Below, in pieces: positions 23,637-35,753 of a stretch of DNA of 64,000 nucleotides. The DNA is from Rhinopithecus roxellana. Lineage: Eukaryota; Chordata; Mammalia; Primates; Cercopithecidae. The stretch lies in the NCBI RefSeq assembly GCF_007565055.1, contig NC_044551.1:94766089-94830088 (forward strand), in the 5' to 3' direction. Each line of letters begins with the position of its first letter. Positions within the stretch are counted from its first letter, which is position 1. Both the position numbers and the translations under genes were made by a program. The notes beneath the pieces are model-generated. The model saw only the letters and a program-made list of their open reading frames with translations, did not search any database and was not told the origin of the DNA.

Positions 23637-24077
23637 TCAATAAATAAGTTTTGTTTAACATAACATTTAATAGATAACAGTTTCTATTGTTATATCTTAT
23701 GTTAATAGTTAAGTATATTTTTTATTTTAATTCACAGACTCTCAAACCAATATATCATATGTAGATTTTAAAACCCATCCAGTAATGCCTGTGATGTTTC
23801 TGATAAACTAATTTTAATAAACCTATCAATGCATTTTTCTTAATCCATTCATATATTCCTAAAATTTGATGCATCTATCCTCTAGCATTTAACTGTTTAT
23901 TGATTATTAATATTGAACATTTATCATCTTTCATTAAATAATAGTCATTTATTAACAAACTGAGTTTTTCTCCTTTGAAGATTTTATATGGATTACTAAA
24001 ACAAAAGATTTTAATGTTTCATTTTGGTATTTTAAATTCTATTGTTTGCTATTTTAAAATATATTTGAAAACTTTAT
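23637..24077. other. AT-rich sequence, nothing recognised
   Basis: No supported feature. Confidence 0.45.
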
Positions 24078-24382
24078 TTTATTTATTTACTTACTTATTT
24101 TGAGGCAGAATTTTGCTCTTGTTGCCCAGGCTGGAGTGCAATGGTGCAATCTCAGCTCACCACAACCTCCGCCTCCTGGGTTCAAGCAATTCTCCTCCCT
24201 CAGCCTCCCGAGTAGCTGGAATTACAGGCATGTGCCACCACGCTCGGCTAATTTTGTATTTTCAGAAGAGACAGGGTTTCTCCATGTTGGTCAGGCTGGT
24301 CTTGAACTCCTGACCTCCGGTGATCCGCCCACCTTGGCCTCCCAAAGTGCTGGGATACAGGTGTGAGCCACCATGCCTGGCC
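24078..24382 (-). mobile_element. Alu (S-like), antisense, full length
   Basis: Antisense dimer with a TTTA-rich tail remnant. S-like features include the antisense segment cctgacctccggtgatcc. Target-site duplication tgaaaacttta at about 24066-24076 and 24383-24393. Confidence 0.94.
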
Positions 24383-24562
24383 TGAAAACTTTAAATTTAT
24401 TATCAAAATTATTCAATATTCAGCTTGTATATGATTAATATTTTTTGCTTAAGAAAGTATTACCAGCTATTTATCTTCATCTTCTTCTTTCTTAATGATT
24501 TATCCATAGCGGCCAACACAGTATCACTATTATTGCCACAAAAATACAATTAAAAACTAAAC

Positions 24563-24676
24563 ACATTGATTTTGGACTTTGAGTCTCCAGAATTGTGAAA
24601 AACACATTTCTGTTTTTATAAGTCACCCAGTCTGTGCTACTGTCATAGAGCAGCCCAAACTGACTAAGACAACCAT
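24563..24676 (+). mobile_element. MLT1-type LTR 3' fragment
   Basis: gagtctccagaattgtgaaa, the cagtctgtgctactgtcata stretch and the ending gcagcccaaactgactaaga are the 3' end of MLT1 LTRs. Confidence 0.72.
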
Positions 24677-24811
24677 TGATGACAAACTCTTAGTTTAGCA
24701 TACATGCATAAATCTATATCTATACATGTATATCTAAATCTATTTAGAGATAAATATATAACATGTACATATTCAAATACATATATACATATATATGCAA
24801 TGTGTGTATAA

Positions 24812-25315
24812 GTTTATACATTATCAAAATTCCAATGATATGCTTCACAGAAATAGAAAACCTAATTTGTATGAAACCACAAAAAAACCCAAACAACCAA
24901 AGCAATCTTGAGCAGAAAGAACAAAGCTGGAGGCATCACATTACCTTACTTCAAAATATACTACAAAGCTATACTAATCAAAATAGCATGGTACTAGCAT
25001 TCAAAAAAGACATATAGAGCACTGGAACAGAATAAAGAACCCAGAAATAAATTCACACCCTATGGTCAATTAATTTTCAGCAAAAGTGCCAAAAGCACAC
25101 AATGCATAAAGAACAGTCATTTTAACAAATAATATTGGAAAAAGTAGATATCCACATGCAAATAATATAATTAGGTACTTATCTTACATCATATATAAAA
25201 ATTAACTTGAAGTGGATTAGAGACTTAAATGTTAGACCTCAAACTATAAAAGTACTGTAAGAAAACATAGAGGACAATCTTCATGATGTTTCTCTGGGCA
25301 ATGATTTTTTGAATA
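24812..25315 (+). mobile_element. L1 ORF2 fragment
   Basis: Matches the ORF2 stretch around the single-copy equivalent of the minisatellite unit (24917-24948: acaaagctggaggcatcaca). Truncated on both sides. The longest frame, 24763-25017 (84 codons), covers only part. Confidence 0.88.
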
Positions 25316-25459
25316 TAAGTATATACATGTATGCATGTGTGCATGTATATATTGTTCAGAAATATCTAAATATATTAGATAAATTAATCAACTTTATATT
25401 TATAAATATATTGGTTAATTTATAACAGATAATATATTTAAATTGGATTACTTTCTTTG

Positions 25460-25640
25460 CTCCCTAAGAGGCAGCTGACAATATCTGGAGATATGTTAGA
25501 TTATCCCAGTGGCAGGATGAATCTGTCCTCTAGTGTGTGGAGGCCAGAAATGCTGCCAAATATTCTGTAAGATCCAGGAAGACTCCCATCATAAAGAATC
25601 CTCTAGTTTAAAATGTTACCAGGGTTGAAACACTCTCCCC
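25460..25640 (+). mobile_element. Small hAT-Charlie nonautonomous element (MER20-like)
   Basis: Similar in order to the small hAT MITE with aatatctggagatatg, gtgtggaggccagaaatgct and the aaaatgttaccagggttga end. TIRs are not clearly preserved. MER5/MER20 naming is by memory of the consensus. Confidence 0.55.
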
Positions 25641-25645
25641 CAGGA

Positions 25646-27254
25646 TAATCTTGGGAATCCCCAAATCTTTATAAATCCTGAATGAATTGGAACATGTTGA
25701 AATAGGCATCTCAAATTTTACTTGGTTATTTATGCCTTTAATGAAAATATGTACTATATACTTACTTTATAAATTCACAAAATTCCACCCAGTTTATGCA
25801 TAGTCTCTGCGTGTATATCGTATGTATACATGTTTGTGTACAATCTACAAATTTTTTAAAACAAATGAGTTATATATCCTCTGGGATCCAGAGGGCACCC
25901 TATGCTCTTGCTACTAGAAAGCCTGTCTCCCAGTGACCTTGCTTTTTCATTCTGTTCCCAAGTGTAACACCTGGTTGGTCCTGCAGGGCAAGCAGTGTCA
26001 TCCTCCGCTGGGCTATGAGTATATGTGAGTTATACAAGATTTTTACTGTCATCCTTACAGTGTTAAATGTCATGTGTTGAGACATCTTGTACTAAGTCCT
26101 TCCTCACAAATGAGGTAAGTAGGAGACAATTCAAGTACTTACTGGGCACATAAGGTAGAAGCAGTTGAAGATAGTTATTAGGTTAATACTCATGCCAATT
26201 ATTTGCAGCTCCCTATTTCTCCTGGAATCATGTTGTTTGGGAGTTAGAGCTGAGGATTTTTTTTCAAACAAACTTTTTATCAGTTCTGCAGCTCCTACTC
26301 TAGCTGAAATAACTAACATTCCTTTCCTATCCAGGGAGGAAAAAAAAAAAAAAAGCATGGTAAAAGTTATCTGCTACACTTTAGCAGGCATTTCTGTATT
26401 TCTTTTTTTATTCCAATTCTCCCCAAGTTAATGGTTAAATCCTGCAAAATAATGATCGAATTCCAATATAACATGCTGTGAAATCCTCCCTATCCCAACT
26501 GCTGACAACTATTGTGCATCAGAGACATTTTCCCCAACATTTTCATGGGACCCAGAAATAGGCCCTATAACAAATCAAGCAGATACTCAGTTTAAGTCTA
26601 TTGAACAATATTTTAATGTTATCTGCATAAAAAGGTACAACAGTATGCATTTGACCTCTTTTATAATCAGTTTTCTCACTGGGTACCAAATGCCTGATTA
26701 TGGCAAGGACTTGAAAGCCAGCTAAGCCATCATTCAATCCTGGGTTGGATTCTATAAAAAATTAAAGTAAGAAACAGGGATAAGAGCCAGTGCCTTGTCA
26801 CAACACATACTTTTTCCACACAGCTATATTTACCAGCTAGTTAGCAGAATATGTATGAAAAACTGAATGTTTTATTAATTACATTGACCTAAATCTGCTG
26901 GAGAAATAACATTTTCAACTACCCCAGAAGTTCTCAAATTTGTATGAGTTGGATTAACATATTTACACAAATTCAAGCACTTCTCCATCATTAGTAAGCA
27001 CATTTGACTGCATTCTGTTGGTCTGCTCCTCTCTCTGCATGATTCTTGTTGTGCCTATGTTTATATTTGTCACAATTATGTTTCTACATTTATGTATCTA
27101 TGTTATAAACAGCTAGTTGTGTGCTAATATCCAGTCTCTTCTGCTTTCATTGTAAGGAAATCCTTAACTTTGAAGTAGGATCATGACCAGTTGTAATAAT
27201 GCAAACTGAATTTTGCCATGACTAAGTTATTTGATTGATTGGGAATTGGATATG
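25646..27254. other. Mixed sequence, nothing firmly recognised
   Basis: No named repeat. Opposite-strand ORFs at 26131-26431 (75 and 88 codons) overlap each other and contain a 17-base A-run, so are not convincing. 25890-26070 is slightly more GC-rich without gene signals. Confidence 0.4.
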
Positions 27255-27599
27255 TGTATTAATTCATTCTCACACTGCTATAAAGAACTTCCCAAGTCTG
27301 GGTAATTTAGAAAGAAAAGAGGTTCAATTGACTCATAGCTCCATATGACTGGTGAGGCCTCAGGAAACTTATAATCATGGTGGAAGGTGAAGGGGAAGCA
27401 AGGTGCCTTCTTCACAAGGCAGCATGAGGGAGAATGAATGCAGGAGGAACTACAAAACACTTTTAAAACCATGAGATCTTGTGAGAACTGCCCCCATGAT
27501 TCAATTACCTCAACCTGGTCTCTCCCTTGACACATGGAAATTATAAGGATTACAATTCAAGATGAGATTTCTGGGTGGGGACACAGCCAAATCATACCA
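27255..27599 (-). mobile_element. Solo MaLR LTR (THE1/MST class), antisense, perfect TSD
   Basis: Complement of a THE1/MST LTR from tgtattaattcattctcac to gccaaatcatacca. Flanked by identical atatg at 27250-27254 and 27600-27604. Confidence 0.95.
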
Positions 27600-28220
27600 A
27601 TATGTATGAAAACAAAACAACAACACAGAAATGCTATGTGATTCTTCCCCAAACAGCAAGGTAGATGATCATGAGGATAAAAAGACATGCATGAGAATAG
27701 GAAACAGGGTTAGTCCTGTTATGTCTTAGTTTCTTTAACTAGGAAGTGGTAATGTAACAATTCTAATTTACAAGTTTGTGAGGACTATTAAACATTGAAT
27801 TCCTAGCACAAATCTTAGCACAGCAGGTATACTCTGTAGTTTGTTTTGTTTTATATTTTTGCATAATAATTTATATATTCCGGAGGTATGATTATGTCTC
27901 TGGTGAAGTTTTACATCTTCAAGGTACAAAATTGTGTCACCATTAGTTACAGGTGAAATTAGTGTGTGGAAATATTCAGGATTAAAAAATAGTTATTGAA
28001 GAGTAGGATATAGTATAATTTTTGTTCTAGACTCATGGATTAAATAAATGTCAGAAATCAAGTTAGTGTAACGGATGTTATATATCAACAGCATTTGCGG
28101 TTGAAGAATGATTACAAAAATTATAAATGGAAGGCATACAATTCCAAACAAGGAAATTAATATAAAGAACAGTCTGAGGCTATTGACAGAGGTCACATGC
28201 AATACATACACACTTCCTTA
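27600..28220. other. AT-rich sequence, nothing recognised
   Basis: No supported feature. Confidence 0.45.
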
Positions 28221-29165
28221 TACAGTTCTTTGCAAATTATTTTATTTTTTATTTTTATCTTTCAGGTTTTTTAAAATTTCAACTTTTATTATAGATCAAA
28301 ATGTACACATGCACGTTTTTTACATGGGTAAATTGGAAATTCTGTGATGCTGAGGCTTGGGGTCCCAATGATTCTGTCACCTAGGCAGTAAGCATAGTAC
28401 CCAACAGGTGCACCCGTGTGCCCTCTGTCCCTTCCCCATCTAGAGGTCTCCAGTTTCTATTGTTTCCATCTTTACATTCATACATATTCAATGTTTAGTT
28501 CCCACTTAGAAGTGAGAACATGTGGTATTTGGTTTTCTGTTTTTGCATTACATCACTTGGGGTAATGGTCTCCAGCTCCCTCCATGTTGCTGCAAAGCAC
28601 ATGATTTCATTCTGTTTTATGGCTGCATTGAATTCCATGTGATGCTTCCCCCCCCCCACCTCAATCCAGTGTTGGTGAGCTCTTAGGCTGATTCCATGTC
28701 TTTGCTATTGTGAATGGCACTGCAATGAACATATGGGTGCATAGGTCTCTTTAATAGAATGAATTATTTTCCTTTGTGTATATAACCAGGAGTGGGATGG
28801 CTGGGTTTAATAGTACTTCTACTTTAAGTACTTTGGGAAATCTCCGAACTGCTTTTCACAGTGTTGAACTAGTTTGGATTCCCTTCAACAGCGTTTTAAG
28901 TGTTTATTTTCTCTAAAATCTTGTCAACATCTGTAATTTTTTGGCTTTTTAATAATAACCGTCATGACTGGTGTGAGATGGTGATCTCATTGTGGTTTTG
29001 ATTTGCATTTCTCTTATAGTGATGTTGAGCATTTTTTCCACATGTTTGTTGACTGCATGTATGTCTTGAGAAATGTTTGTTCATATCCCTTGCCCACCTT
29101 TTAATGAGACTCTTTTTGTGCTTGTTGATTTGTTTAAGTTTCTTGTAGATTCTGTATAACAGACA
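28221..29165 (-). mobile_element. Antisense L1 3' end (L1PB/L1MA-like)
   Basis: Antisense of an L1 3' UTR (acatgcacgttttttacatg at 28309-28328; ttcccacttagaagtgagaa at 28499) followed by the ORF2 C-terminal region. Contains a C9 run at 28648. Ends in ORF2 near 29165. Confidence 0.88.
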
Positions 29166-29805
29166 TCCTACAAAATTATTTATTTTATTTGAGTAATTTT
29201 ATATTCATAGAAAATTTGAGCAGAAAGTAGGGAGATTTCCCACATAACCCCTCCCTCACAAATTCATAGACTTCCTTATTATTACCATCCCCCACAAAAG
29301 TGGCACTTTTTCTACAAGTAATAAACAAATGTTGATGCAATTTTTATTACCCAAAGTTCATTATTTACATCAAGGTTCATTCTTGTACATTCTATAAATT
29401 TGAACAAATGTATAACGACATGAATCTAACATTGCAGTAGATACAGAGTGGTTTCACCGCCCTACAATTTTTCTGGGTTCCACCTACTTATCCATCCTTT
29501 ATTTCCCTCTATCCCCTGTCAAATGGTAATTTTTTTCTATCTTCATGGATTGACTTTTCCAGAATGTCATAGTTTGAATCATATTATATGTTGCCTTTAA
29601 AATTATTAACTTTTCACTTAGTAACATGATTTAAAGTTCCCCTATGTATTTTCATGGATTGATATCTCATTTTTTTCAGTGCAGAGTAATTTTTTTAATT
29701 TGAATACACTACAATTTAGTTATTCACTCACCTACTGAAGGACGTATTGGTTGCTTTCAAGTATTGGCAATTATAAATAGTGTTGCTATAAACATCTATG
29801 TTTTG
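29166..29805 (-). mobile_element. Antisense older L1 3' UTR (L1M-like)
   Basis: A second, more diverged L1 tail in the same orientation. Features such as ttcactcacctactgaagga and tattggcaattataaatagt are the antisense of old L1M sequences. Confidence 0.75.
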
Positions 29806-29935
29806 GTCTGAGTGTGCCCCACCCCCAAATTTATGTGTTGGAAATGTACACAATGCAACACTGTTGCAATGCAACAATGTTGAAACGTTGGACAAAATGG
29901 GAAGTGTTTACATCAGGAGGGTGGAGACTGTACAC
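29806..29935 (+). mobile_element. MaLR LTR 5' fragment (MLT1/MST-like)
   Basis: ttttggtctgagtgtgcccc followed by tttatgtgttggaaat and aatgcaacaatgttg matches the start of a MaLR LTR. The aatgcaac segment is locally duplicated. The element does not continue. Confidence 0.5.
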
Positions 29936-30699
29936 TGTTGTACTGGAGGTGAAGTTCACTTGGGGTAGGGAGCTGGCCAGTGCAGATATTGGTGCCTTCT
30001 CTGTGCCCCGTAAGCTCAAGTAATCACTCAGGTTGTTGGGGGAATTCCTTGTTCTCTGTGCAGTGTTAGTGCAAGGGCAGGGTGTTGTGGGGCCTGGGTT
30101 TGTGTCCACCAAGGCTCCATCTGCAATGGTGGTGAGCAGGAGTTGGGGGGCACACTCCACTACTACATGCTGGCAGGTCAAGTTAAGCAAAACCTACCTG
30201 TTCAGACACATGCCAGCAATGTGATGTGGGGAGTTGCTGTGGGCTCAGGGGAAGCTGAAATATGAGGAGGGAGTGTGCAGGCTGGTGCGTGGCCATAGAG
30301 GCTATCTTCCTGGAGCTCACCACCATTCAGGCTTGGCCCACCAGTGCAGAAACTATGGTGTGGGTTCCAGGGCACCCAAGACTGCCCAAAAGCAGGTGCG
30401 GCCGGGCTGGGGTGCCAAGAGAGTTTAGCAGACCAAGGAGTGCTCAGGTAGGACCAGATGGATGTCCCTGGCTGTGTTCCACTACAGCTCCTCCCACACC
30501 AAACCCTCTGGGCTCCATGTCAACTGGCTTGCTCCTCCACCACTTTTCTAAGCAGCTGTCCCTATCACCTCGAGTGTCCATGGTGGTTGAGGGGTCCCCT
30601 TCTGCTAGGGATCCAGGGCCCCCTGGCCAGAGTGGGTTGCTCCTTGCCAGTTCAACTGACCAATTCCCCTGTAGTTTTTGTGGTTCAAAAATGAGTCCT
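29936..30699 (-). mobile_element. GC-rich probable L1 5' UTR, antisense, left part
   Basis: This block is conspicuously GC-richer than its surroundings and non-coding. Together with 31006-31185 it reads, on -, as an old L1 5' UTR: at the far right the complement is aagatggccaactag, the YY1-site start of L1 elements. Split by an OWM-type Alu. Overlapping ORFs on + (30262-30819) and - (30444-30719) are open mainly because of base composition. Confidence 0.5.
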
Positions 30700-31005
30700 G
30701 GCCGGGCGCGGTGGCTCAAGCCTGTAATCCCAGCACTTTGGGAGGCCGAGGCGGGCGGATCACGAGGTCAGGAGATCGAGACCATCCTGGCTAACATGGT
30801 GAAACCCCGTCTCTACTAAAAAAAAAATACAAAAAACTAGCCGGGCGAGGTGGCGGGCGCCTGTAGTCCCAGCTACTCGGGAGGCTGAGGCAGGAGAATG
30901 GCGTAAACCCGGGAGGCGGAGTTTGCAGTGAGCTGAGATCTGGCCACTGCACTCCAGCCTGGGTGACACAGAGAGACTCCTTCTCAAAAAAAAAAAAAAA
31001 AAAAA
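30700..31005 (+). mobile_element. Alu, Old World monkey AluY (YR-like), full length
   Basis: Very close to AluY consensus but with ggctcaagcctgtaatcc, aactagccgggcgaggtgg, ggcgtaaacccgg and gagctgagatctggccactg, the combination I associate with cercopithecid AluY lineages. Long pure A-tail. TSD approximately aaaatgagtcc / aaaaagagtcc. Confidence 0.93.
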
Positions 31006-31185
31006 GAGTCCCAGTGTGCAATAGTGGGCTTACCAGCTTTCTTCTCCCCCTTCAGCCCAGTTTCTCTGTCCACTATTGGCAACTTCCCTCTGAAGATTTA
31101 TGAAAAACATGGCAGTCATCTCAGTCCCTCCACAGAAGCTATTTTACTTGTTTGTGTCTAGTTGGCCATCTTGCCTTCCCTGCAA
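31006..31185 (-). mobile_element. Probable L1 5' UTR start, antisense, right part
   Basis: Continues the GC-rich block after the Alu. The - strand reads ggcaagatggccaactagac near 31156-31176, resembling the YY1-containing first bases of L1. The ORFs would lie to the left but are absent, so this is an isolated 5' end. Confidence 0.5.
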
Positions 31186-31690
31186 GCAAGCATAATTATT
31201 CTAAAAATTCATCATGAAGTTTCAAAGTGAATTACATATATTAAGAATAATAAATTTGGGGAAGCATTTTTATAAAATACTTTCTGATTCCACCACACCT
31301 ACTAGATTAAAAATTCTTGGATAAAGAAAATAATATTTTATTCATTTGTCTCTCCATACTTTGCATTCAGCATACTCTGTACAATTAATTCAATTAAATA
31401 TAATATTATTGAATGAGCAGCCTAGCTCTCCTGTTGCCCAAGAAGATCATAGCTGCCAACAAGGAATCTAAATTTTAGTAGTTTAATTATATTAACTATA
31501 ATCCCGAGGGAAGATGCACAACTGCTTAAGCTTTTGTATTAAACTTAAAAAATTCATGTTTATTGTATCAAACATAATGCCTGTTAATTCTCACCTTTAA
31601 TAAATGACTGTACACAAGCATCACTGATTATTTAAGACAATGCATACTTCTGGATCATAATACATCATTTGAGCTGTTACTATGTAATAT
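31186..31690. other. AT-rich sequence, nothing recognised
   Basis: No supported feature. Confidence 0.45.
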
Positions 31691-31698
31691 AATATTTT

Positions 31699-31806
31699 AT
31701 ATATATATATATGCCCAAATATATATATATAACTACACACACAAATATACACACACGTATATATATGTGTGTGTGCGTGTGTATGTGTGTGTATATATAT
31801 ATATTT
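31699..31806. repeat. AT/CA/TG compound repeat forming a quasi-palindrome
   Basis: TA run, CA-rich run (31734-31758), central gtatatatat, TG-rich run (31767-31792), TA run. The left TA+CA arm is nearly the reverse complement of the right TG+TA arm, so a stem of about 40 bp with mismatches is possible, centred near 31762. Confidence 0.9.
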
Positions 31807-31854
31807 GTTAAAAGAAGTTTTAGTTAACTATTGATAATAGTACATATTGTAAAG

Positions 31855-32629
31855 CAGGGGTCCCCACAATTCAGTACTTGAGTAAGCAAAGCTTCATCTG
31901 TATTTATGGCCATTCCCCATCTCTTACATTACTGTCTGAGCTCTGCCTCCTGTCAGATAAGCGGCAGCATCAGATTCTTGTAGGAGTACAAACCGTACTG
32001 TAAACTGTGCATGCAAGGAACCTAGCTTGTGCTCTTTTTTTTTTTTTTTTTTCTTGAGCTGGAGTCTCACTCTGTCGCCCAGCCTGGAGTACAGTGGCAT
32101 AATCTTGGATCACTGCAACCTCTGCCTGCCAGGTTCAGGCAATTCTCCTGCCTCAGCCTCCCAAGTAGCTGGGTTTACAGGTGCATGCCACCATGCCCAG
32201 CTAATTTTTGTATTTTTAGTAGAGACAGGGTGTCACCATGCTGGCCAGGCTGGTCTCGAACTCCTGACCTCGTTATCTGCCCGCCTTGGCCTCTCAAAGG
32301 GCTGGGATTACAGGCGTGAGCCACCGCGCCAGCCCTCTTGTGCTCTCCTTGTGAGAACCTAATGCCTGATGATTTGTCACTGTCTCTCTCATCACCACCA
32401 GATGAAACAATCTAGTTGCAGGAAAACAAACTCAGGGCTCCCACTGATTCTACATTATGATGAGTTGTATAATTATATCATTATATATTACAATGTAATA
32501 ATAATAGAAATAAAGTGCACAATAAATGTAATGTACTTTATCATTCCAAAACCATCCCTGACCCAGTCCATGGAAAAATTGTCTTCCACAAAATCCTGTC
32601 TCTACTGCCAAAAAGGTTGCGGACCACTG
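31855..32629 (+). mobile_element. MER1A-type hAT-Charlie DNA transposon, complete, with nested Alu
   Basis: Starts caggggtccccacaattc and ends aaaaaggttgcggaccactg, the imperfect terminal inverted repeats of MER1. The interior has ctgcctcctgtcagataagc and the AT-rich segment (32460-32545) of the longer MER1A. A perfect 8-bp duplication ttgtaaag flanks it (31847-31854 and 32630-32637), as expected for hAT. Nonautonomous: no transposase. Confidence 0.92.
32035..32336 (-). mobile_element. Alu, antisense, inside MER1A
   Basis: Full antisense Alu with poly(T). Target-site duplication cttgtgctc at 32026-32034 and 32337-32345. Inserted after the MER1A copy. Confidence 0.95.
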
Positions 32630-32637
32630 TTGTAAAG

Positions 32638-34998
32638 GAAACTTAGAGCTTCAGTGAAAAAACTTGGTACATAGTTTAGCTGGAATCTGCCTTATGTAAA
32701 TATGGAAAACTGATGTCTTCTTTGACATTAGTCATCACTCTAGTAATCTAAATTAAAAAAAATAGCTATAATATTAACTTTTTAAGTACATGTTAATTAA
32801 GGTATCTATATTTTTGTGCTTTGTAAAGATTTAAACTATTTATGAACTAGAATTTGTATTTTTTAAACATTTCTGGTTTAAAAAATTCTTACTTTTTTCA
32901 ATTAGAAGCACAAAAAGCTAGTTTTATTAAGAATATGTTTCTTGTCATTTTATTGTTCAATTTAAAAATGTGTCAGCAATATATATGTATATGATTTAAA
33001 CAATTAAATAGCTTTAAAAATGTTAATTCAAAGAACATCAGACTCTGTCACCATTTTCTCCCTCCTCATTATTTCTTTCTTCAAAGGCAAGAAAATTCAC
33101 CTCCTAGTTTGTATATTAGACTTTTCCCCTATAAGTCCCAATTATATTCTTGTGTTGATACTTCTTTGTTTTTCCAAATTTTAGATGTATTGACATTGCA
33201 GAAGGAAAACATCAACTGGCACTTTATTTTGTTGTTGTTGTTGTTCTTGGTGTACTGACTTTATGCTAATAAGGAAATGCCCACTTAATGTTCTGTTCTT
33301 TCTATGTTCCAACCGAAGTACAGTACTCTTCCAAAATCCCCACTCATCAAGTGTATTTTTATCCTACATTTGGTTGAAAAAATATTAAGAATATTAGTAA
33401 AAATGTTACAGTGCTAATATTTACACTCGCATTTTTAAAACTGCTGCTGATTTTCAATTTAAATAGTAAAATTCTAAATACCTTTTAGATAAAATTACCA
33501 CTATAGGTAATCATAATTTTTTTAAAATCATGAATTAAAAGAAAAAAAATTTATTATTGCTTAAGAAATAGTTAAACACTAAATTTCTAATTTAAACACT
33601 AAATTTCTGCAGGAATAATTTTAAATATTAAAATTGCAAATATTTTGAAGCAAATTAAATTTTCTTTTTCAAAATATTTATTTTAATTTGTGAAATTATT
33701 TATTTGTGAATGTCAGCTCACAGGTACATCCCCTTGGGTCACTCCATACTGGGCATGCATGTTTTTAGGGAGCAAACACACACTGATACATTGGGGTGAT
33801 TTCACATACTTCGAAATTATTTTAAAAATGGAAATGGAGTTGGTTGTCAAATATGAAAAACATTTACTTCCTATCTTAGACTGACCAAACAATAAAAGTG
33901 GCTACCTATAGAAGATGAAATCCTAATGGTAAGGAAAGTATATGGCTTTTGTATTCACGACAATAAGGTTTGAAAATAAAACACATTTTTTGAGAGCCCT
34001 CAGCTGAACAGGGGTTCTGGTACCAGAGTGACTAGCAACTTCGCCCTAAGAAGAAATAAATGAGATGTCCACATGGTTGTGTAGAGTTTTCTGACCCGCA
34101 ACTAGGAGGTCCCTCACCTGGGAAATGTCTTTATACTCACGGGCTCCCTTGTAACTCTTATTTGGCCTGTGTCTAGTTTATGCCTGCCTGATGATAGCTC
34201 TGCAGCTGGCAGACCAACCTTGTGTTCTTTTTGGTGTTATGGGGGAAAATCCAGCCTGGGACAGCCCCTGGTTCTTCAGATGGAAGACACACACAAATTC
34301 AATATACCATCACAAGAGAAAACAAATTCAAAGATTTTTATTTGCAAATCCTGAGCAAAAAGGGAGTAATGAGTCCTGATGGCAGTCCACTCCAGGGTCA
34401 CAGGAAGCAGAAATGAAGAGTCAGACAGAGAGAGAGCAAGCTAGTGGCACTAGCAGTAAATAAAAGGGAATAGTGTGTGGGATATTTTAAGTTCAAAGAC
34501 AAATGCCTGAATGGTCTCTTTAAAGGTAATGGCAGGAAAGCAGGGGACCCAGTACGGTAAGCTGGAGGAATGCCTCTGAGTTATTTCTGGCCACTGATTT
34601 GAGTCATTTGGATGTGTTGTGGACTTGGAAAATGTGAAGGGAGAATGAACTTTGAATCTGTTTTGAGAAAGTTAAACCTATATTCAAAATGGATGCTGAG
34701 GCAACACAAAATTATAAAAATTCACTGCCAACTTAAGAGACTCGGTTGACCTTGTTTACATTTTCCCAAACTTCTCTCTCATATGCCAAAAGAAGGGGCT
34801 ACGAATCAGGCAAAATCCAGCAATAACCATCTTTCCTCAAACATGGTTCTACCTGGGAAAATAAGATAACTCAATCAAAAAGCAGACTTTGACATGTTAC
34901 CAAATATTTAGCACCCTGAAGTAAAATGTTATCATTTGGTGACCTTGGATAAACAATATGGTATTCATCAATTTTTATGGAGATCCCATTTTTTATAC
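32638..34998. other. AT-rich, then a more mixed stretch; nothing firmly recognised
   Basis: 32640-33690 is very AT-rich. 33990-34700 is less so and reads somewhat like old LTR or ERV debris on -, which cannot be classified by eye. Overlapping 60-64 codon ORFs at 34169-34416 lie in three frames and show no domain. A GTT run occurs at 33231-33244. Confidence 0.4.
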
Positions 34999-35750
34999 TG
35001 AGAGGTGAAGCCAGCTGGACTTCTTGGGTCAAGTGGTGACTTGGAGAACTTTTCTGTCTAGCTAGAGGATTGTAAACGCACCAATCAGCACTCTGTCTAG
35101 CTAAAGGATTGTAAACGCACCAATCAGCACTCTGTAAAAACGCTCCAATCAGCACTCTGTGTCTAGCTAAAGGATTGTAAATGCAACAATCAGCACTCTG
35201 CAAAATGGACTAATCAGCACTCTGTAAAATGGACCAATCAGCACTCTGTAAAACGGACCAATCACCAGGACGTGGGTGGGGCCAAATAAGGGAATAAAAG
35301 CTGGCCACACAAGCCAGCAGGGGCAACCTGCTTGGGTCCCCTTCCACACTGTGGAATCTTTGCTCTTTTGCTCTTCACAATAAATCTTGCTGCTGCTCAC
35401 TCTTTGGGTCTGCACTACCTTTATGAGCTGTAACACTCACAGCAAAAGTCTGCAGCTTCATTCCTGAAGTCAGTGAGACCACGAACCCACCAGGAGGAAC
35501 AAACAACTCTGTACACACCACCTTTAAGAGCTGTAACAGTCACTGCGAAGGCCTGCAGCTTCACTCCTGAAGTCAGTGAGACCACAAACCCACTGGAAGG
35601 AAGAAACTCCAGACACATCTGAATATCTGAAGGAACAAACTCCAGACACACCATCTTTAGGAGCTGTAACACTCACCGCCAAGGTCCATGGCTACATTCT
35701 TGAAGTCATCGAGACTAAGAACCCACTGGAAGGAATAAATTCCTGACACA
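34999..35750 (+). mobile_element. HERV9-type provirus 5' LTR (LTR12)
   Basis: Begins tgagaggtgaagccagctgg and ends gaataaattcctgacaca. U3 carries the tandem CCAAT-box repeats typical of LTR12. A TATA-like aataaaag lies at 35293-35300 and an AATAAA at 35379-35384. The part after the poly(A) signal contains repeated units beginning gagctgtaac. Upstream atac and the aaac after the 3' LTR may be a decayed 4-bp target-site duplication. Confidence 0.95.
35040..35275 (+). promoter_or_regulatory. LTR12 U3 tandem CCAAT repeats
   Basis: About seven copies of a unit holding caatcagcactctgt with either the tctagctaaaggattgta or the aaaatggac spacer. Five keep CCAAT; others read caacaatc or actaatc. In LTR12 these are NF-Y-type sites of the enhancer (known for the family). 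Activity here is inferred only. Confidence 0.8.
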
Positions 35751-35753
35751 TGA

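Noticed and set aside
24100..24366. ORFs of 60-123 codons inside Alus (also near 32027, 48664, 52147 and 57863)
   Set aside because: Antisense Alu sequence commonly gives such frames. They match Alu, not genes.
26165..26431. 88-codon + ORF with hydrophobic N-terminus that could be a small secreted protein
   Set aside because: An equally long frame lies opposite, a 17-base A-run forms a Lys stretch in the middle, and there is no upstream gene signal.
30262..30819. 185-codon ORF as a gene
   Set aside because: It lies in the GC-rich L1-like block and runs into the Alu at 30700. Several frames are open there through composition alone.
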